DNA from: an uncultured Bacteroidota bacterium
GTDB lineage: Bacteria > Bacteroidota > Bacteroidia > Bacteroidales > SZUA-534
DNA: 8,246 bases
NCBI GenBank assembly: GCA_937900725.1
Contig: CALCFP010000464.1
Location: forward strand, 1 to 8,246
Direction: 5' to 3'
Part shown: in pieces, positions 1 through 7,563 of the stretch
How positions within the stretch are numbered: position 1 is the first letter of the stretch
Layout of the letters: each line of letters begins with the position of its first letter
Translations under genes and position numbers: made by a program
The notes under the pieces: model-generated
What the model saw: the letters and a program-made list of their open reading frames with translations, nothing else
Database searches by the model: none
Told to the model about the DNA's origin: nothing

Positions 1-3000
1 CCTCGCCGTTAGTTTCGCCATAACAGTCTGGGTTTGTGGCACTTGTCAACTTCAAGGCAAGCATTTTTTCCGGTTCCTCAATAATGGCAATTACATCAGA
101 ACGCTTGCCGTACCTGTCTTCGACACGGATATGGTACGTTCCAGCCTCCAGTTGCTCCATGGCCAACACTCGCGAATTGGCAAGCAACGTATCGGCATAG
201 AAATAGTCTCCCTTGAGTATCTGAATGTTAAACGGGCCTTCTCCTCCGTCGATATGGACATTGGCCGACCCATCGTCATAGCCTGGGCGGGTGACTTTCA
301 TGATATTGGTGACAAGCAGATTTATAAGTTCATACTTGGCAATGCTGAATTCGGCATAACGCGACTCGCCCTTTGGCAACCTACACTCGAGCACGTATGA
401 GCCTGGCGTCAGCTTTGTAAGCTCGAACTGCATGCCGGAAGGCACAGTGTCGTAAACTATGGAATCGTTCCTATCGGAGAAAAGCACCATACGTACAAAG
501 CCTGTAGTGTCCGATGTAAACCGTGCCGTGCCATCGTTTTTGTCAACGCCTGTCTCATTTGTTACAGTGTCCGTCTTCAAAGGCATATCGCCATTGGTTG
601 GCAGCTTTACAATCTTTTGCACATCGCAACCAACATCATCCTTTACTTCAATCTGATATACACCGGCATACAATCCGCTCCATTTTTTCTCTGTGCTGGT
701 CTCGCCTGTGTACATATTGGTCCACAGGTATGTATATGGGTTCACGCCACGGCTGGCAATGGCCTCAAGACTGCCTCCTGCATATTGGCGAAGGCCAGGA
801 AAAACCTTTATTACCGAAACCGTCACATTGGTATCGCGCACCTCAACATTAGTCAACACCCTGCAGTTGTTCTTATCTACAGTTGCCACTGTATAGGCTC
901 CTGCCGGGAATGTTCGGCTAAATACCTCCTTGTAAACAATATCTTCGGTCTTCAAGGTGTCGTTGAATCCAAAATCGTAGGCAAAAACCTTGTACGGCGC
1001 AGCTCCGCCTTTAATGTCAACGCCTATGTAGCCGTCGTTTTTGCAAGTGGCCGGCTTGGTAACCGGCAACGCCACCAAACTGTCTTGCGACTCGATGGTG
1101 ACATATTCTGAATATACAACTCCAGCCGCATCGATGACGCTAACCTTGTATGTGCCTGCACTCAAAAGGAATATGTGCATGGCACTGTCAAGTCCCACCG
1201 TATCTGTTTTGACATTGACAGCCTCAACAGTGTCTTTTGCAAGAAGGTTTGTATAACGATATCTGCCCCAGCCACCTGAAGGAACTATCTTAACCGAATC
1301 GGGCGCGCCGTTGCAAAGGCCTATCTTTGTTGTGGCAGTAAATGTCAGTGGCGCATCGGGCTGTATGAACTTGCCTGTAGTTGTTGTGTCAGCGCAACCT
1401 TTATGGTCCTTTACTGACAAGATATGTAGGCCTGGATAGAATTTTTCCAATAGAATTGGAATGCTATCAACAGCATTTCCAATGCTGTCAGGCATAATGG
1501 AATCATGAAGGAATATGCCAAAACGGCCTTTGTTGCCACCAGTTACATATACTTCCACATTACCGCCAGGCTTGCCATACTCTGGGATTATGGTGTTTTG
1601 AGATGGGAAAGACAATTTTAATGGATCAGGCTCTTTGACTTCAATTGCAAATGACTTTCCGCTCATTTCATTCCAAGGTATTGAATCAGATTTTGGGCGA
1701 GTAACGCAACCATATATATCAACAAGGTCTATCTTATAATAGCCAGATGACAAGTTGTCTATTGTGACAAACGGAAGTGACTTCTGACTATCGTTATAAT
1801 AATTCCAGATTCTGTCATCGACACTGATGGAATCTTTTACATAACCATTTGCAATGGTTGTTTCCGTAACGGGCGGTACGCTGACACTGCTAATTGCTTC
1901 ATATATTGAGTCATTATTCTCCGTTATTCTCAGCTTATACAAATTATACGAACTAATTGGATTTGAACCTTTAACACTATCTATCAATATCTTGCCGTCT
2001 TGCCAGCCATTGCAGGTTACTGAATCGAAATGAGCTGCAGTGACGTATGGATTTCGGTATTTGCGCAATGTGGTGTCCTTTGTCAGCACACACTGATTGC
2101 TGTCAAATACCGTTATTTTGTATTTGCCTGGATAATAGCCTTCAAACTTTGCAGCATCGGTGGTTACTGTGCTGTCTTCTTTGACGCTATGAGGCTTTAG
2201 GTATTCAAGTTCGCCATATTGGTTTTTAGTAGTAGCCCAATAAAAATTTAATGTGTCAACAAAATACCTATACCCTTCTTGGGCAGGAATGCCTCCAGTT
2301 GCCTTAACCTCAAATGAGCCGTTTGCCATGAGTTCACATATTGGGTCGTTGGGTGTGAATGTTGCAAATTCAATGGGTGATGGTTTTTTGATTTGATACG
2401 TGCGTATGTTTCGAAATGGACAATCGTGCACTGTGTCCCGGATATAAATGGTGTAACTACCTGAATCCTGCACACTTATAGTATCTACCATTCCCGTTAT
2501 GGGTAGCCCACCAATATTTTTTGTTGTATCTGAATTAATAAAAACGTATTTGTACTGAAATGCATTGCCTTTCGTGTAACCTCCTTTTATGGTATCTATG
2601 ACGATGTCTGTATTACCACTATACGAGCATAAAAAATCATTCGGTATAACTTCTGCCTTTAGCGAATCTACATGGTACTTACTTAGTCCAGTAATCTTGT
2701 AATCTGCCGACCTGCAATAGCTAATGTTAAACGATGATGTATGCTTACTGTTGTCGCTGCCAAAGGTCAATTTATTACTTTCATTATTGTCATCTGTTTT
2801 AGTTTCAGAAACCGAGGACTTTACCTGATAACTAACATCATCAACGTCATTGCCCAAGTCTGTGTTGTTTATTGTTTTTGTATCACCCGATTCAACAAAT
2901 TTTTCACCGTTCAAATTGCTTTCAAAAACAGTATTATCATCTTTTGCCTTTTTGGGGTTTAAGGTGAATTTTAAATCGCTATTATTTTGATTATAGCATG

Positions 3001-6000
3001 TTGGTTTTGTTGTATCAATTTTATGCGCCAATGAATAGCCTACCAATGTATCACCTGCTATTTCGAACTCGCCTATTTTCCATTCCTTATCAGCTGTATC
3101 TCCTGGTTTTCTATATTTCAAAACAATGTTATATTCATCTTTACTAACACTTTTAATGACAAATGAGCTAGGCACACCAGTGTTTGATTTTATTTCATTG
3201 CACGTGTTTTCGCTATTACCTTTTTTTAAAACAACGCTATAGCCATCTGCCACCAAATCATTTTTTTCTACATCGCTTACTGAGTAAAACAGAGTATCGT
3301 TGCTTTGCCGTATGCTGACATTGCCCACTATGGCCGGGGCATTAATAACAACCGATGTGCTCACCTTACAGCCGTTTTGTGTGGCTATTACTTCGTAGGA
3401 GTTGGCTGGCAAACCTGTTTTAGCCAATGTTGTAGTTTTATTATCAGTTTGGGATTCAGCAGTGCCACCATCTGCTTGCCATGTCCATGTGACATCGCCA
3501 ATGGCATTATTTACTGTGACACTACATACTCCGTCTTCCCCCTCAATTGCTGTAACATTTGTGGCAAACGTTTTTGTTTTGTCTGAATCTATGGCAAACG
3601 TATAGCTTGAGAGTGTTATTGAGCTCCATTCAAATGTTATTATGCCAGATACGGCCTTTACAATGTAAGTGCCTACTTCAAGGCCACTGAACGTATATGA
3701 GGTAGTAGTAGTTGTTGTTGTTATTGTCTTATCTGCAATTGCGTTGCCATCTTTGAATAGCATCAGCTTGTCGTTGGCTGTCTGTGGGGTGTAGGTAACC
3801 AACAGTGTACCACCTGCCTCTTTACAATATGTGGCCTGCACGTTTGTTATGCCTGTACCAAAGTCATAATCATACGTAAATTTATCAGAATCCGTTGCTG
3901 ACAGTTCTCTAATAAAAGTCAACGTTCCATTCTGTCCTAAACCGCTTATTTCCATTGTATTGCCTCGTGACGCGCTTAGGATTGGGGGTGTTCCATACTG
4001 CATTGTACCCATATCAAGGTACTTCAAAGTCATGCTGTAAGCGTAGCTACTGCCTTCCCATTCAGCCAGCATGGCCGTAGGCTCTACTTGTGTGGTTTCT
4101 ACATATACATCAAATTCGGTTTCGCATCCGTCGGCATCTACAAGGGTGTAGGTCTCTTTACGGTTGGTGATGATGTTTAGTTTGTGGGCATTGTTGTCAT
4201 CAGAATAAGTTTCGTTCTTAATCTTGTTGGCAAAATTCGTTTTCCACGTTTTTATTGGTACCTCATCTGGCACAAAGTTTTGCCTATATTTTTTGTTATC
4301 TTTTTCGTATATGACATAATAGCAGCCATTATCAGCATCATAGTTTGCATACAATATTGAAGTTACCCCCAATTGACGGATAGAATCACCTGCATAATGG
4401 ATGTACTCCCCATCGTAATAGGCTGTACTCGAATACCTCGTTGTACCGTTCCATTTTCCAATATTCTCACCACATATTCCAAAATGGTAGAATGGCAAGC
4501 CTACTAGACTACTCGCGTACAAATCCAATTCGTAGTAATCCCACGCATTGGCATCGTAGCCAGGCCGTTTTTGTCGCAACAATACCATATAGCCGTTGGC
4601 ATCAACGAACTCATACCTGTCTTTCAAATCCTCTTCGTCGCCGTAGCAGTAATAATCACAATAATTATCAGAACAATTACCACTACACTCTATGTCGTAA
4701 TATACCTTATAATACCAACTATCATGACCGTATGAAAGTGTATGGACAAAAACAGTTTTAGGAAATTCCTTATGAATAAGCGTTGTCACTTCGCCTCTGC
4801 TGATGTCCTTTTTTGTTATTGTCATATCATAAACATCAGTTATATAATCAACGAATGATTTTGTAGCGTTGTCGATTCTGTAAACATTCAATTCAGAGTC
4901 ATACAAGCCATTCTTGAGACAGAAGAAGTAGATGTCGTATAAGCCGGTTTCATTCGTTACAGGCAACACAATTATTGGTGAATAACCAAAATCCTTCACT
5001 TGGTAAGTCTCGTACTTGTATTCTCTTGTTGGTGTTGATGTTATGTTTTTGGGTGTCACCCACTCCTCGCGCCATGCGTTGTACTGCTCCTGGTAATAGG
5101 CTTGCCACTTCCACCATGGCGAATTCCCATATATTTCGCTTGCTGCAATAAGTGAATCGATTCGACTCTTATATGTTGTTACATTGTTTATGCCTATTAT
5201 GCCCTCGTTTCCCTTGCTCGATTTAATGCTGTCTGTCTTTGCTAGTTTAATGCCAGTACTGATTTGTTTCTCACCTTTATACAAACTGTAAGGGCCACGG
5301 AAGAGGCTGTCGGTTATGTAATAGTTGACATACGGTTCCACCTTATCAGCCATATATTGCTCGCTTAGGTTTGTGGCCCCGTTTGTCAATGACGGTGTTT
5401 TATAGGCTACTGTTGCTCCTTCGGTGGGTATGGCGGGTATGTCGGTGGCTACATTTATGGTAAATTGCTCTGGCTGGATTTTTTCTTTGAATGTGTCATC
5501 TATTGCATCATTTTTTGCTTGTATTTGACATGTAAAACTCTCTACGTTGTGAATGTTAAAATTGTCTTTATTTTTCACTTGTACTATATAAACACCACTG
5601 TTATTATCCTTTGTTAAATTGAAATTTTTACCATTACAAAGGAATTCAAACTTTTCCGTCCAATTCAAACCTTGAAAGTTCTCAGGAATAATGCAAATAT
5701 GGAAAGAGGAGTCCGTATCTTTGTTAGTGCGGTATATCAAATGAGTACACTTGGGTTTGCATACAAACTTTGCCGACACCATGTTGGTAGTGTTATCATT
5801 CCCTTGTATTATTCTGAAATAGATATCCTTCCCCATGCAATCGAAATAGTTGTTATCGGTTGCCGAGGGAAGCATATCGGCATACTGCACTTGCAATGTG
5901 CAATTCTTAGTTAATGAATTTTCGTATTGCACTATCGTTCGCCAAGTTTTTCCCCCATTCAAGCTACACTGAAGTACGCAATTGGTTGACTCATTAAAAC

Positions 6001-6157
6001 TTGTGTTTGCCACAAATTTTATTTGCAAAGGTGTTTCTGTACCCCAATAGCCATCAGCCCCTGAAATAGAAACCACACTTATTGTCCCTATGTTGGCAGC
6101 AAGCAACTTGCAGAAGGGAAATATTATCAAAAAGACGACAAGTAGTATAGATTTCAT
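1..6157 (-). CDS. Giant secreted SprB-like repeat protein, probable T9SS-exported adhesin (3' end outside window)
   Basis: Every codon from ATG 6157 to the window edge was read: 2052 codons, no stop. Residues 1-20 (MKSILLVVFLIIFPFCKLLA) are a Sec signal peptide; the Cys at 16 does not fit a lipobox. An in-frame ATG at 6172 would add five residues. Residues 21 to about 650 match nothing I recognise and include a Trp/Tyr-rich segment (348-366) and a cysteine cluster (491-504). Residues 660-935 hold scattered SprB-like motifs: ADGC ending at Cys678, YCKEAGG at Cys778, and a short module between Cys878 and Cys930. About 936-1170 is polar and rich in Asn, Asp, Ser and Lys. From about 1173 to the edge lies an array of SprB-like modules with a D-x-x-x-C-type close and an opening C-x-(N/G)-x-x-(N/D)-G. 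SprB of Flavobacterium is a long mobile surface adhesin secreted by T9SS, and many non-gliding Bacteroidota encode relatives. No sorting domain is visible because the C-terminus lies outside the window. An adhesin role is inferred. Confidence 0.9.
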   Translation of the reverse strand, partial: MKSILLVVFLIIFPFCKLLAANIGTISVVSISGADGYWGTETPLQIKFVANTSFNESTNCVLQCSLNGGKTWRTIVQYENSLTKNCTLQVQYADMLPSATDNNYFDCMGKDIYFRIIQGNDNTTNMVSAKFVCKPKCTHLIYRTNKDTDSSFHICIIPENFQGLNWTEKFEFLCNGKNFNLTKDNNSGVYIVQVKNKDNFNIHNVESFTCQIQAKNDAIDDTFKEKIQPEQFTINVATDIPAIPTEGATVAYKTPSLTNGATNLSEQYMADKVEPYVNYYITDSLFRGPYSLYKGEKQISTGIKLAKTDSIKSSKGNEGIIGINNVTTYKSRIDSLIAASEIYGNSPWWKWQAYYQEQYNAWREEWVTPKNITSTPTREYKYETYQVKDFGYSPIIVLPVTNETGLYDIYFFCLKNGLYDSELNVYRIDNATKSFVDYITDVYDMTITKKDISRGEVTTLIHKEFPKTVFVHTLSYGHDSWYYKVYYDIECSGNCSDNYCDYYCYGDEEDLKDRYEFVDANGYMVLLRQKRPGYDANAWDYYELDLYASSLVGLPFYHFGICGENIGKWNGTTRYSSTAYYDGEYIHYAGDSIRQLGVTSILYANYDADNGCYYVIYEKDNKKYRQNFVPDEVPIKTWKTNFANKIKNETYSDDNNAHKLNIITNRKETYTLVDADGCETEFDVYVETTQVEPTAMLAEWEGSSYAYSMTLKYLDMGTMQYGTPPILSASRGNTMEISGLGQNGTLTFIRELSATDSDKFTYDYDFGTGITNVQATYCKEAGGTLLVTYTPQTANDKLMLFKDGNAIADKTITTTTTTTSYTFSGLEVGTYIVKAVSGIITFEWSSITLSSYTFAIDSDKTKTFATNVTAIEGEDGVCSVTVNNAIGDVTWTWQADGGTAESQTDNKTTTLAKTGLPANSYEVIATQNGCKVSTSVVINAPAIVGNVSIRQSNDTLFYSVSDVEKNDLVADGYSVVLKKGNSENTCNEIKSNTGVPSSFVIKSVSKDEYNIVLKYRKPGDTADKEWKIGEFEIAGDTLVGYSLAHKIDTTKPTCYNQNNSDLKFTLNPKKAKDDNTVFESNLNGEKFVESGDTKTINNTDLGNDVDDVSYQVKSSVSETKTDDNNESNKLTFGSDNSKHTSSFNISYCRSADYKITGLSKYHVDSLKAEVIPNDFLCSYSGNTDIVIDTIKGGYTKGNAFQYKYVFINSDTTKNIGGLPITGMVDTISVQDSGSYTIYIRDTVHDCPFRNIRTYQIKKPSPIEFATFTPNDPICELMANGSFEVKATGGIPAQEGYRYFVDTLNFYWATTKNQYGELEYLKPHSVKEDSTVTTDAAKFEGYYPGKYKITVFDSNQCVLTKDTTLRKYRNPYVTAAHFDSVTCNGWQDGKILIDSVKGSNPISSYNLYKLRITENNDSIYEAISSVSVPPVTETTIANGYVKDSISVDDRIWNYYNDSQKSLPFVTIDNLSSGYYKIDLVDIYGCVTRPKSDSIPWNEMSGKSFAIEVKEPDPLKLSFPSQNTIIPEYGKPGGNVEVYVTGGNKGRFGIFLHDSIMPDSIGNAVDSIPILLEKFYPGLHILSVKDHKGCADTTTTGKFIQPDAPLTFTATTKIGLCNGAPDSVKIVPSGGWGRYRYTNLLAKDTVEAVNVKTDTVGLDSAMHIFLLSAGTYKVSVIDAAGVVYSEYVTIESQDSLVALPVTKPATCKNDGYIGVDIKGGAAPYKVFAYDFGFNDTLKTEDIVYKEVFSRTFPAGAYTVATVDKNNCRVLTNVEVRDTNVTVSVIKVFPGLRQYAGGSLEAIASRGVNPYTYLWTNMYTGETSTEKKWSGLYAGVYQIEVKDDVGCDVQKIVKLPTNGDMPLKTDTVTNETGVDKNDGTARFTSDTTGFVRMVLFSDRNDSIVYDTVPSGMQFELTKLTPGSYVLECRLPKGESRYAEFSIAKYELINLLVTNIMKVTRPGYDDGSANVHIDGGEGPFNIQILKGDYFYADTLLANSRVLAMEQLEAGTYHIRVEDRYGKRSDVIAIIEEPEKMLALKLTSATNPDCYGETNGE
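2..2644 (-). repeat. Array of about nine SprB-like protein modules plus the start of a tenth
   Basis: These are degenerate protein-level repeats, not DNA repeats. Each unit of roughly 70-130 residues opens with a Cys-x-(N/G) or Asp-Gly motif, for example VTCNGWQDGKI, ATCKNDGYIGV and PDCYGETNGE. A V-x-V-x-GG strand follows, then a variable middle, and the unit closes with a G-x-Y-x-(V/I)-x-V-x-D-x-x-G-C motif such as YKIDLVDIYGC or YQIEVKDDVGC. Opening cysteines are at residues 1177, 1274, 1382, 1615, 1705 and 2045. Closing cysteines are at 1246, 1356, 1484, 1588, 1765 and 1844. Other openings or closings are recognisable by sequence but lack the Cys: openings GKPGGNVEV, YAGGSLEAI, KNDGTARF and YDDGSANV, and closings DAAGVVYS, LPKGESRY and DRYGKRSD. 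The pattern fits SprB repeats (PF13573) alternating with Ig-like folds. Module edges are approximate. Confidence 0.8.
3367..3529 (-). repeat. Isolated compact SprB-like module upstream of the main array
   Basis: Residues 877-931 contain an opening Cys878 in DGVCSVTVNNAIGDVTWTW and a close GLPANSYEVIATQNGCKV with Cys930. This is the full SprB-like signature squeezed into about 53 residues between cysteines, shorter than most units of the main array. It is followed by the polar stretch that separates it from the array. The match is by eye. Confidence 0.6.
6098..6157 (-). other. Sec signal peptide of the giant protein
   Basis: Residues 1-20 start with Met-Lys, continue with an almost unbroken hydrophobic core of Ile, Leu, Val and Phe, and end with Lys-Leu-Leu-Ala before Ala-Asn, giving a plausible signal peptidase I site after Ala20 or Ala21. 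Export across the inner membrane is expected of a T9SS substrate or any surface protein. If the ATG at 6172 is used, the basic n-region gains an Arg. Confidence 0.8.
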
Positions 6158-6172
6158 AAAAAGCCTATTCAT
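6158..6172 (-). promoter_or_regulatory. Tight gene junction with two candidate ATG starts
   Basis: The lipoprotein gene stops with TAG at 6167-6165. The giant gene can start at ATG 6157, seven bases later (GCTTTTT between), or at an in-frame ATG at 6172, which overlaps the lipoprotein gene by eight bases and adds Met-Asn-Arg-Leu-Phe. An in-frame TAA at 6178-6176 rules out any earlier start. Either arrangement suggests translational coupling. Neither start has a Shine-Dalgarno sequence. Confidence 0.6.
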
Positions 6173-7550
6173 TCTTTACGCAACGGTAAACATAACGTCC
6201 ATGACTGGGAGTATCCGCCCATATACGTTCCACACCTTTATTGCCACTCCAAACAACTCTAACAATTGGTGTATTTTTTGTTTCATCAAAAGTGCTTGTA
6301 AGAAATGCTACCATTGTACCTAAGCACGAAGGTGTATTTTCTATAATTTCAATCCACCCATAAGGTCTTGCATTGAACGCTCCCCAGCCATCTAATATGG
6401 TTTCGGTAGAATCGATTGATTTCCATTCGTTTTTTGACATCAGTTTTTGTGCAATGTCAACCTTTTGACCAACAAATTTTATTGTATCACTTAATTCTTC
6501 GTCCCATGAAAAACCATCAACATTCCTCTTATAATTATATATATCCAAAGCGTCTATTGCCTCATATTCATTGCAGTCTTGTTTTTCCACACCATAAGTA
6601 TATTCCAAATCCTGCCAATCGTCATCTGATGCAAGATGAAAACCTTCTGGTATTATTTCACTATCAAATACACGGTAAAGACAGGCCTTAAAACCTAATG
6701 GCGAAGTTGCCATATAGGAATACCCATTTTCCCCTCTCAAATCCTCCAAAAGCCAAGTGCGATTGCCAATCTGGCCCATACGGTAAACGTTGAATTGCTT
6801 GTCGGCGGCGTATGTGGCACGGTCGAGGAAGATATAGTTTACGGGCGCTGCTGTAACGGTGAATGGCGTGCCTTCCACCTCGCCGCTAAATGTAGCTGTA
6901 AAGCTGTAAACCACTGGCTCATAGTATTGTGCCTTGGAGTCGTCCCACCACTGGTGATAGACGGTGTATTTTGTGCCAAACTCCGAGCCGGCCGATATGT
7001 AGCATGAGTCTTGCGTAGCGGGAACCGTTATTGGCGTCTTGTCGTACTCGCAGTCCTTGTCGGGAGCGAGCGTTATGGTGGCGTCCTTCAACATGTCGTT
7101 GTGTTCCCATGTCACAACGGCGGCCCAATCACCCTCAACATTGTGCACCGTTATCTTTGGCGCCGTCACGTAGTAGAATGAGCGTATTTCAGATTTCTCA
7201 CTTGTGTATGTATTTCCGTATCTCTCTCTTTCGGTCTGCAGGCACCAGTAGTATTTGGTGTTCGGCTCCATTTCACAGAAATAGTTCAGGCTGTCGGGTT
7301 CTGGGTATTTTCCTACGTAAACCCTAACCGAAAGGTCATCGGAATTGTTTTTAAAGAATTCAAAATCATCTATTTCTTCCTTTGAGGTGAACACCTTATT
7401 GTCGGTTTCGGCAAGTTGCACCTTGTCGTACGGGAACACAAAGCCTTTCTTTTCAGGTTCTGGCTCTGGGTCGTCTTTCTTGTCACATGAGTTGAATGTA
7501 ATTGTCAGCGCCATCAAGGCAATTGCGGTTGTTAGAATTCGTTGTTTCAT
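6165..7550 (-). CDS. Surface lipoprotein with C-terminal FISUMP (Fib_succ_major) domain
   Basis: This complete gene encodes 461 residues and ends with TAG. I chose the ATG at 7550 because it gives a clean signal peptide (MKQRILTTAIALMALTITFNSC); the ATG at 7580 would add ten residues and overlap the upstream gene. Cys22 is the predicted lipidated residue. It is followed by Asp-Lys-Lys-Asp-Asp and a Pro-Glu linker, and the Lys-Asp-Asp matches the lipoprotein export signal that sends Bacteroidota lipoproteins to the cell surface. Residues 28-130 look fibronectin-III-like (EPNTKYYWCLQT at about 95-106). Residues 131-222 form a second beta domain. Residues 255-461 match the FISUMP family: IGNRTWLLEDL at 261-271, PEGFHLASDDDWQDL at 301-315 (Phe where the family usually has Trp before the His), FNARPYGW near 392-399, LTST near 417-420, and the terminal YRCVKNE. 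The biochemical role of FISUMP is not well defined; a binding or adhesive role is inferred. Base composition drops sharply where the FISUMP region begins. Confidence 0.93.
   Translation of the reverse strand: MKQRILTTAIALMALTITFNSCDKKDDPEPEPEKKGFVFPYDKVQLAETDNKVFTSKEEIDDFEFFKNNSDDLSVRVYVGKYPEPDSLNYFCEMEPNTKYYWCLQTERERYGNTYTSEKSEIRSFYYVTAPKITVHNVEGDWAAVVTWEHNDMLKDATITLAPDKDCEYDKTPITVPATQDSCYISAGSEFGTKYTVYHQWWDDSKAQYYEPVVYSFTATFSGEVEGTPFTVTAAPVNYIFLDRATYAADKQFNVYRMGQIGNRTWLLEDLRGENGYSYMATSPLGFKACLYRVFDSEIIPEGFHLASDDDWQDLEYTYGVEKQDCNEYEAIDALDIYNYKRNVDGFSWDEELSDTIKFVGQKVDIAQKLMSKNEWKSIDSTETILDGWGAFNARPYGWIEIIENTPSCLGTMVAFLTSTFDETKNTPIVRVVWSGNKGVERIWADTPSHGRYVYRCVKNE
7470..7550 (-). other. Lipoprotein signal peptide, lipobox Cys22 and surface-export signal
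   Basis: The segment encodes a short basic start (Met-Lys-Gln-Arg), a hydrophobic core (ILTTAIALMALTI) and Phe-Asn-Ser-Cys, with Cys22 at 7487-7485 as the likely signal peptidase II site. Residues 23-27 are Asp-Lys-Lys-Asp-Asp. A Lys followed by two acidic residues just after the lipidated Cys is the lipoprotein export signal described in Capnocytophaga, Flavobacterium and Bacteroides. Surface display is a prediction from this motif. Confidence 0.8.
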
Positions 7551-7563
7551 AATAAAATGGTGT
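7551..7563 (-). promoter_or_regulatory. 13-base AT-rich junction that sets the lipoprotein start
   Basis: On the minus strand the upstream gene stops with TAA at 7566-7564, and the sequence ACACCATTTTATT leads directly into the ATG at 7550. There is no Shine-Dalgarno-like purine run. This is usual in Bacteroidota, where AT-rich leaders serve instead. The gap is too short for a terminator plus a new promoter, so read-through from the upstream gene is likely. Confidence 0.5.

Noticed and set aside
617..1111. Plus-strand open frame of 164 codons, and similar plus-strand frames at 131-400, 523-852, 3305-3586, 4441-4761, 6416-6691 and 7345-7671
   Set aside because: They lie antisense to continuous minus-strand genes with clear domain and signal-peptide content. 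Their translations show no family features and odd composition.
1458..1480. Near-palindrome GGAATGCT ... AGCATTTCC that could form a hairpin
   Set aside because: The arms mismatch by one base, it lies deep inside the giant coding frame, has no U-tract, and is most likely chance.
2248..2475. Minus-strand frames at 2248-2475 (75 codons) and 6919-7128 (69 codons)
   Set aside because: Both are out-of-frame shadows inside verified genes; the true frames carry the SprB-like and lipoprotein sequences there.
1..6157. Naming the giant gene sprB or calling the organism gliding
   Set aside because: The repeats resemble SprB repeats, but no sorting domain, sprC/sprD/sprF or gld genes are visible, and non-gliding Bacteroidota also encode such proteins.
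6168..6788. FISUMP domain as a variable region of a diversity-generating retroelement
   Set aside because: I recall related C-terminal lectin-like folds serving as such targets, but the window has no reverse transcriptase gene and I found no second near-copy of the gene's 3' end to act as a template repeat.
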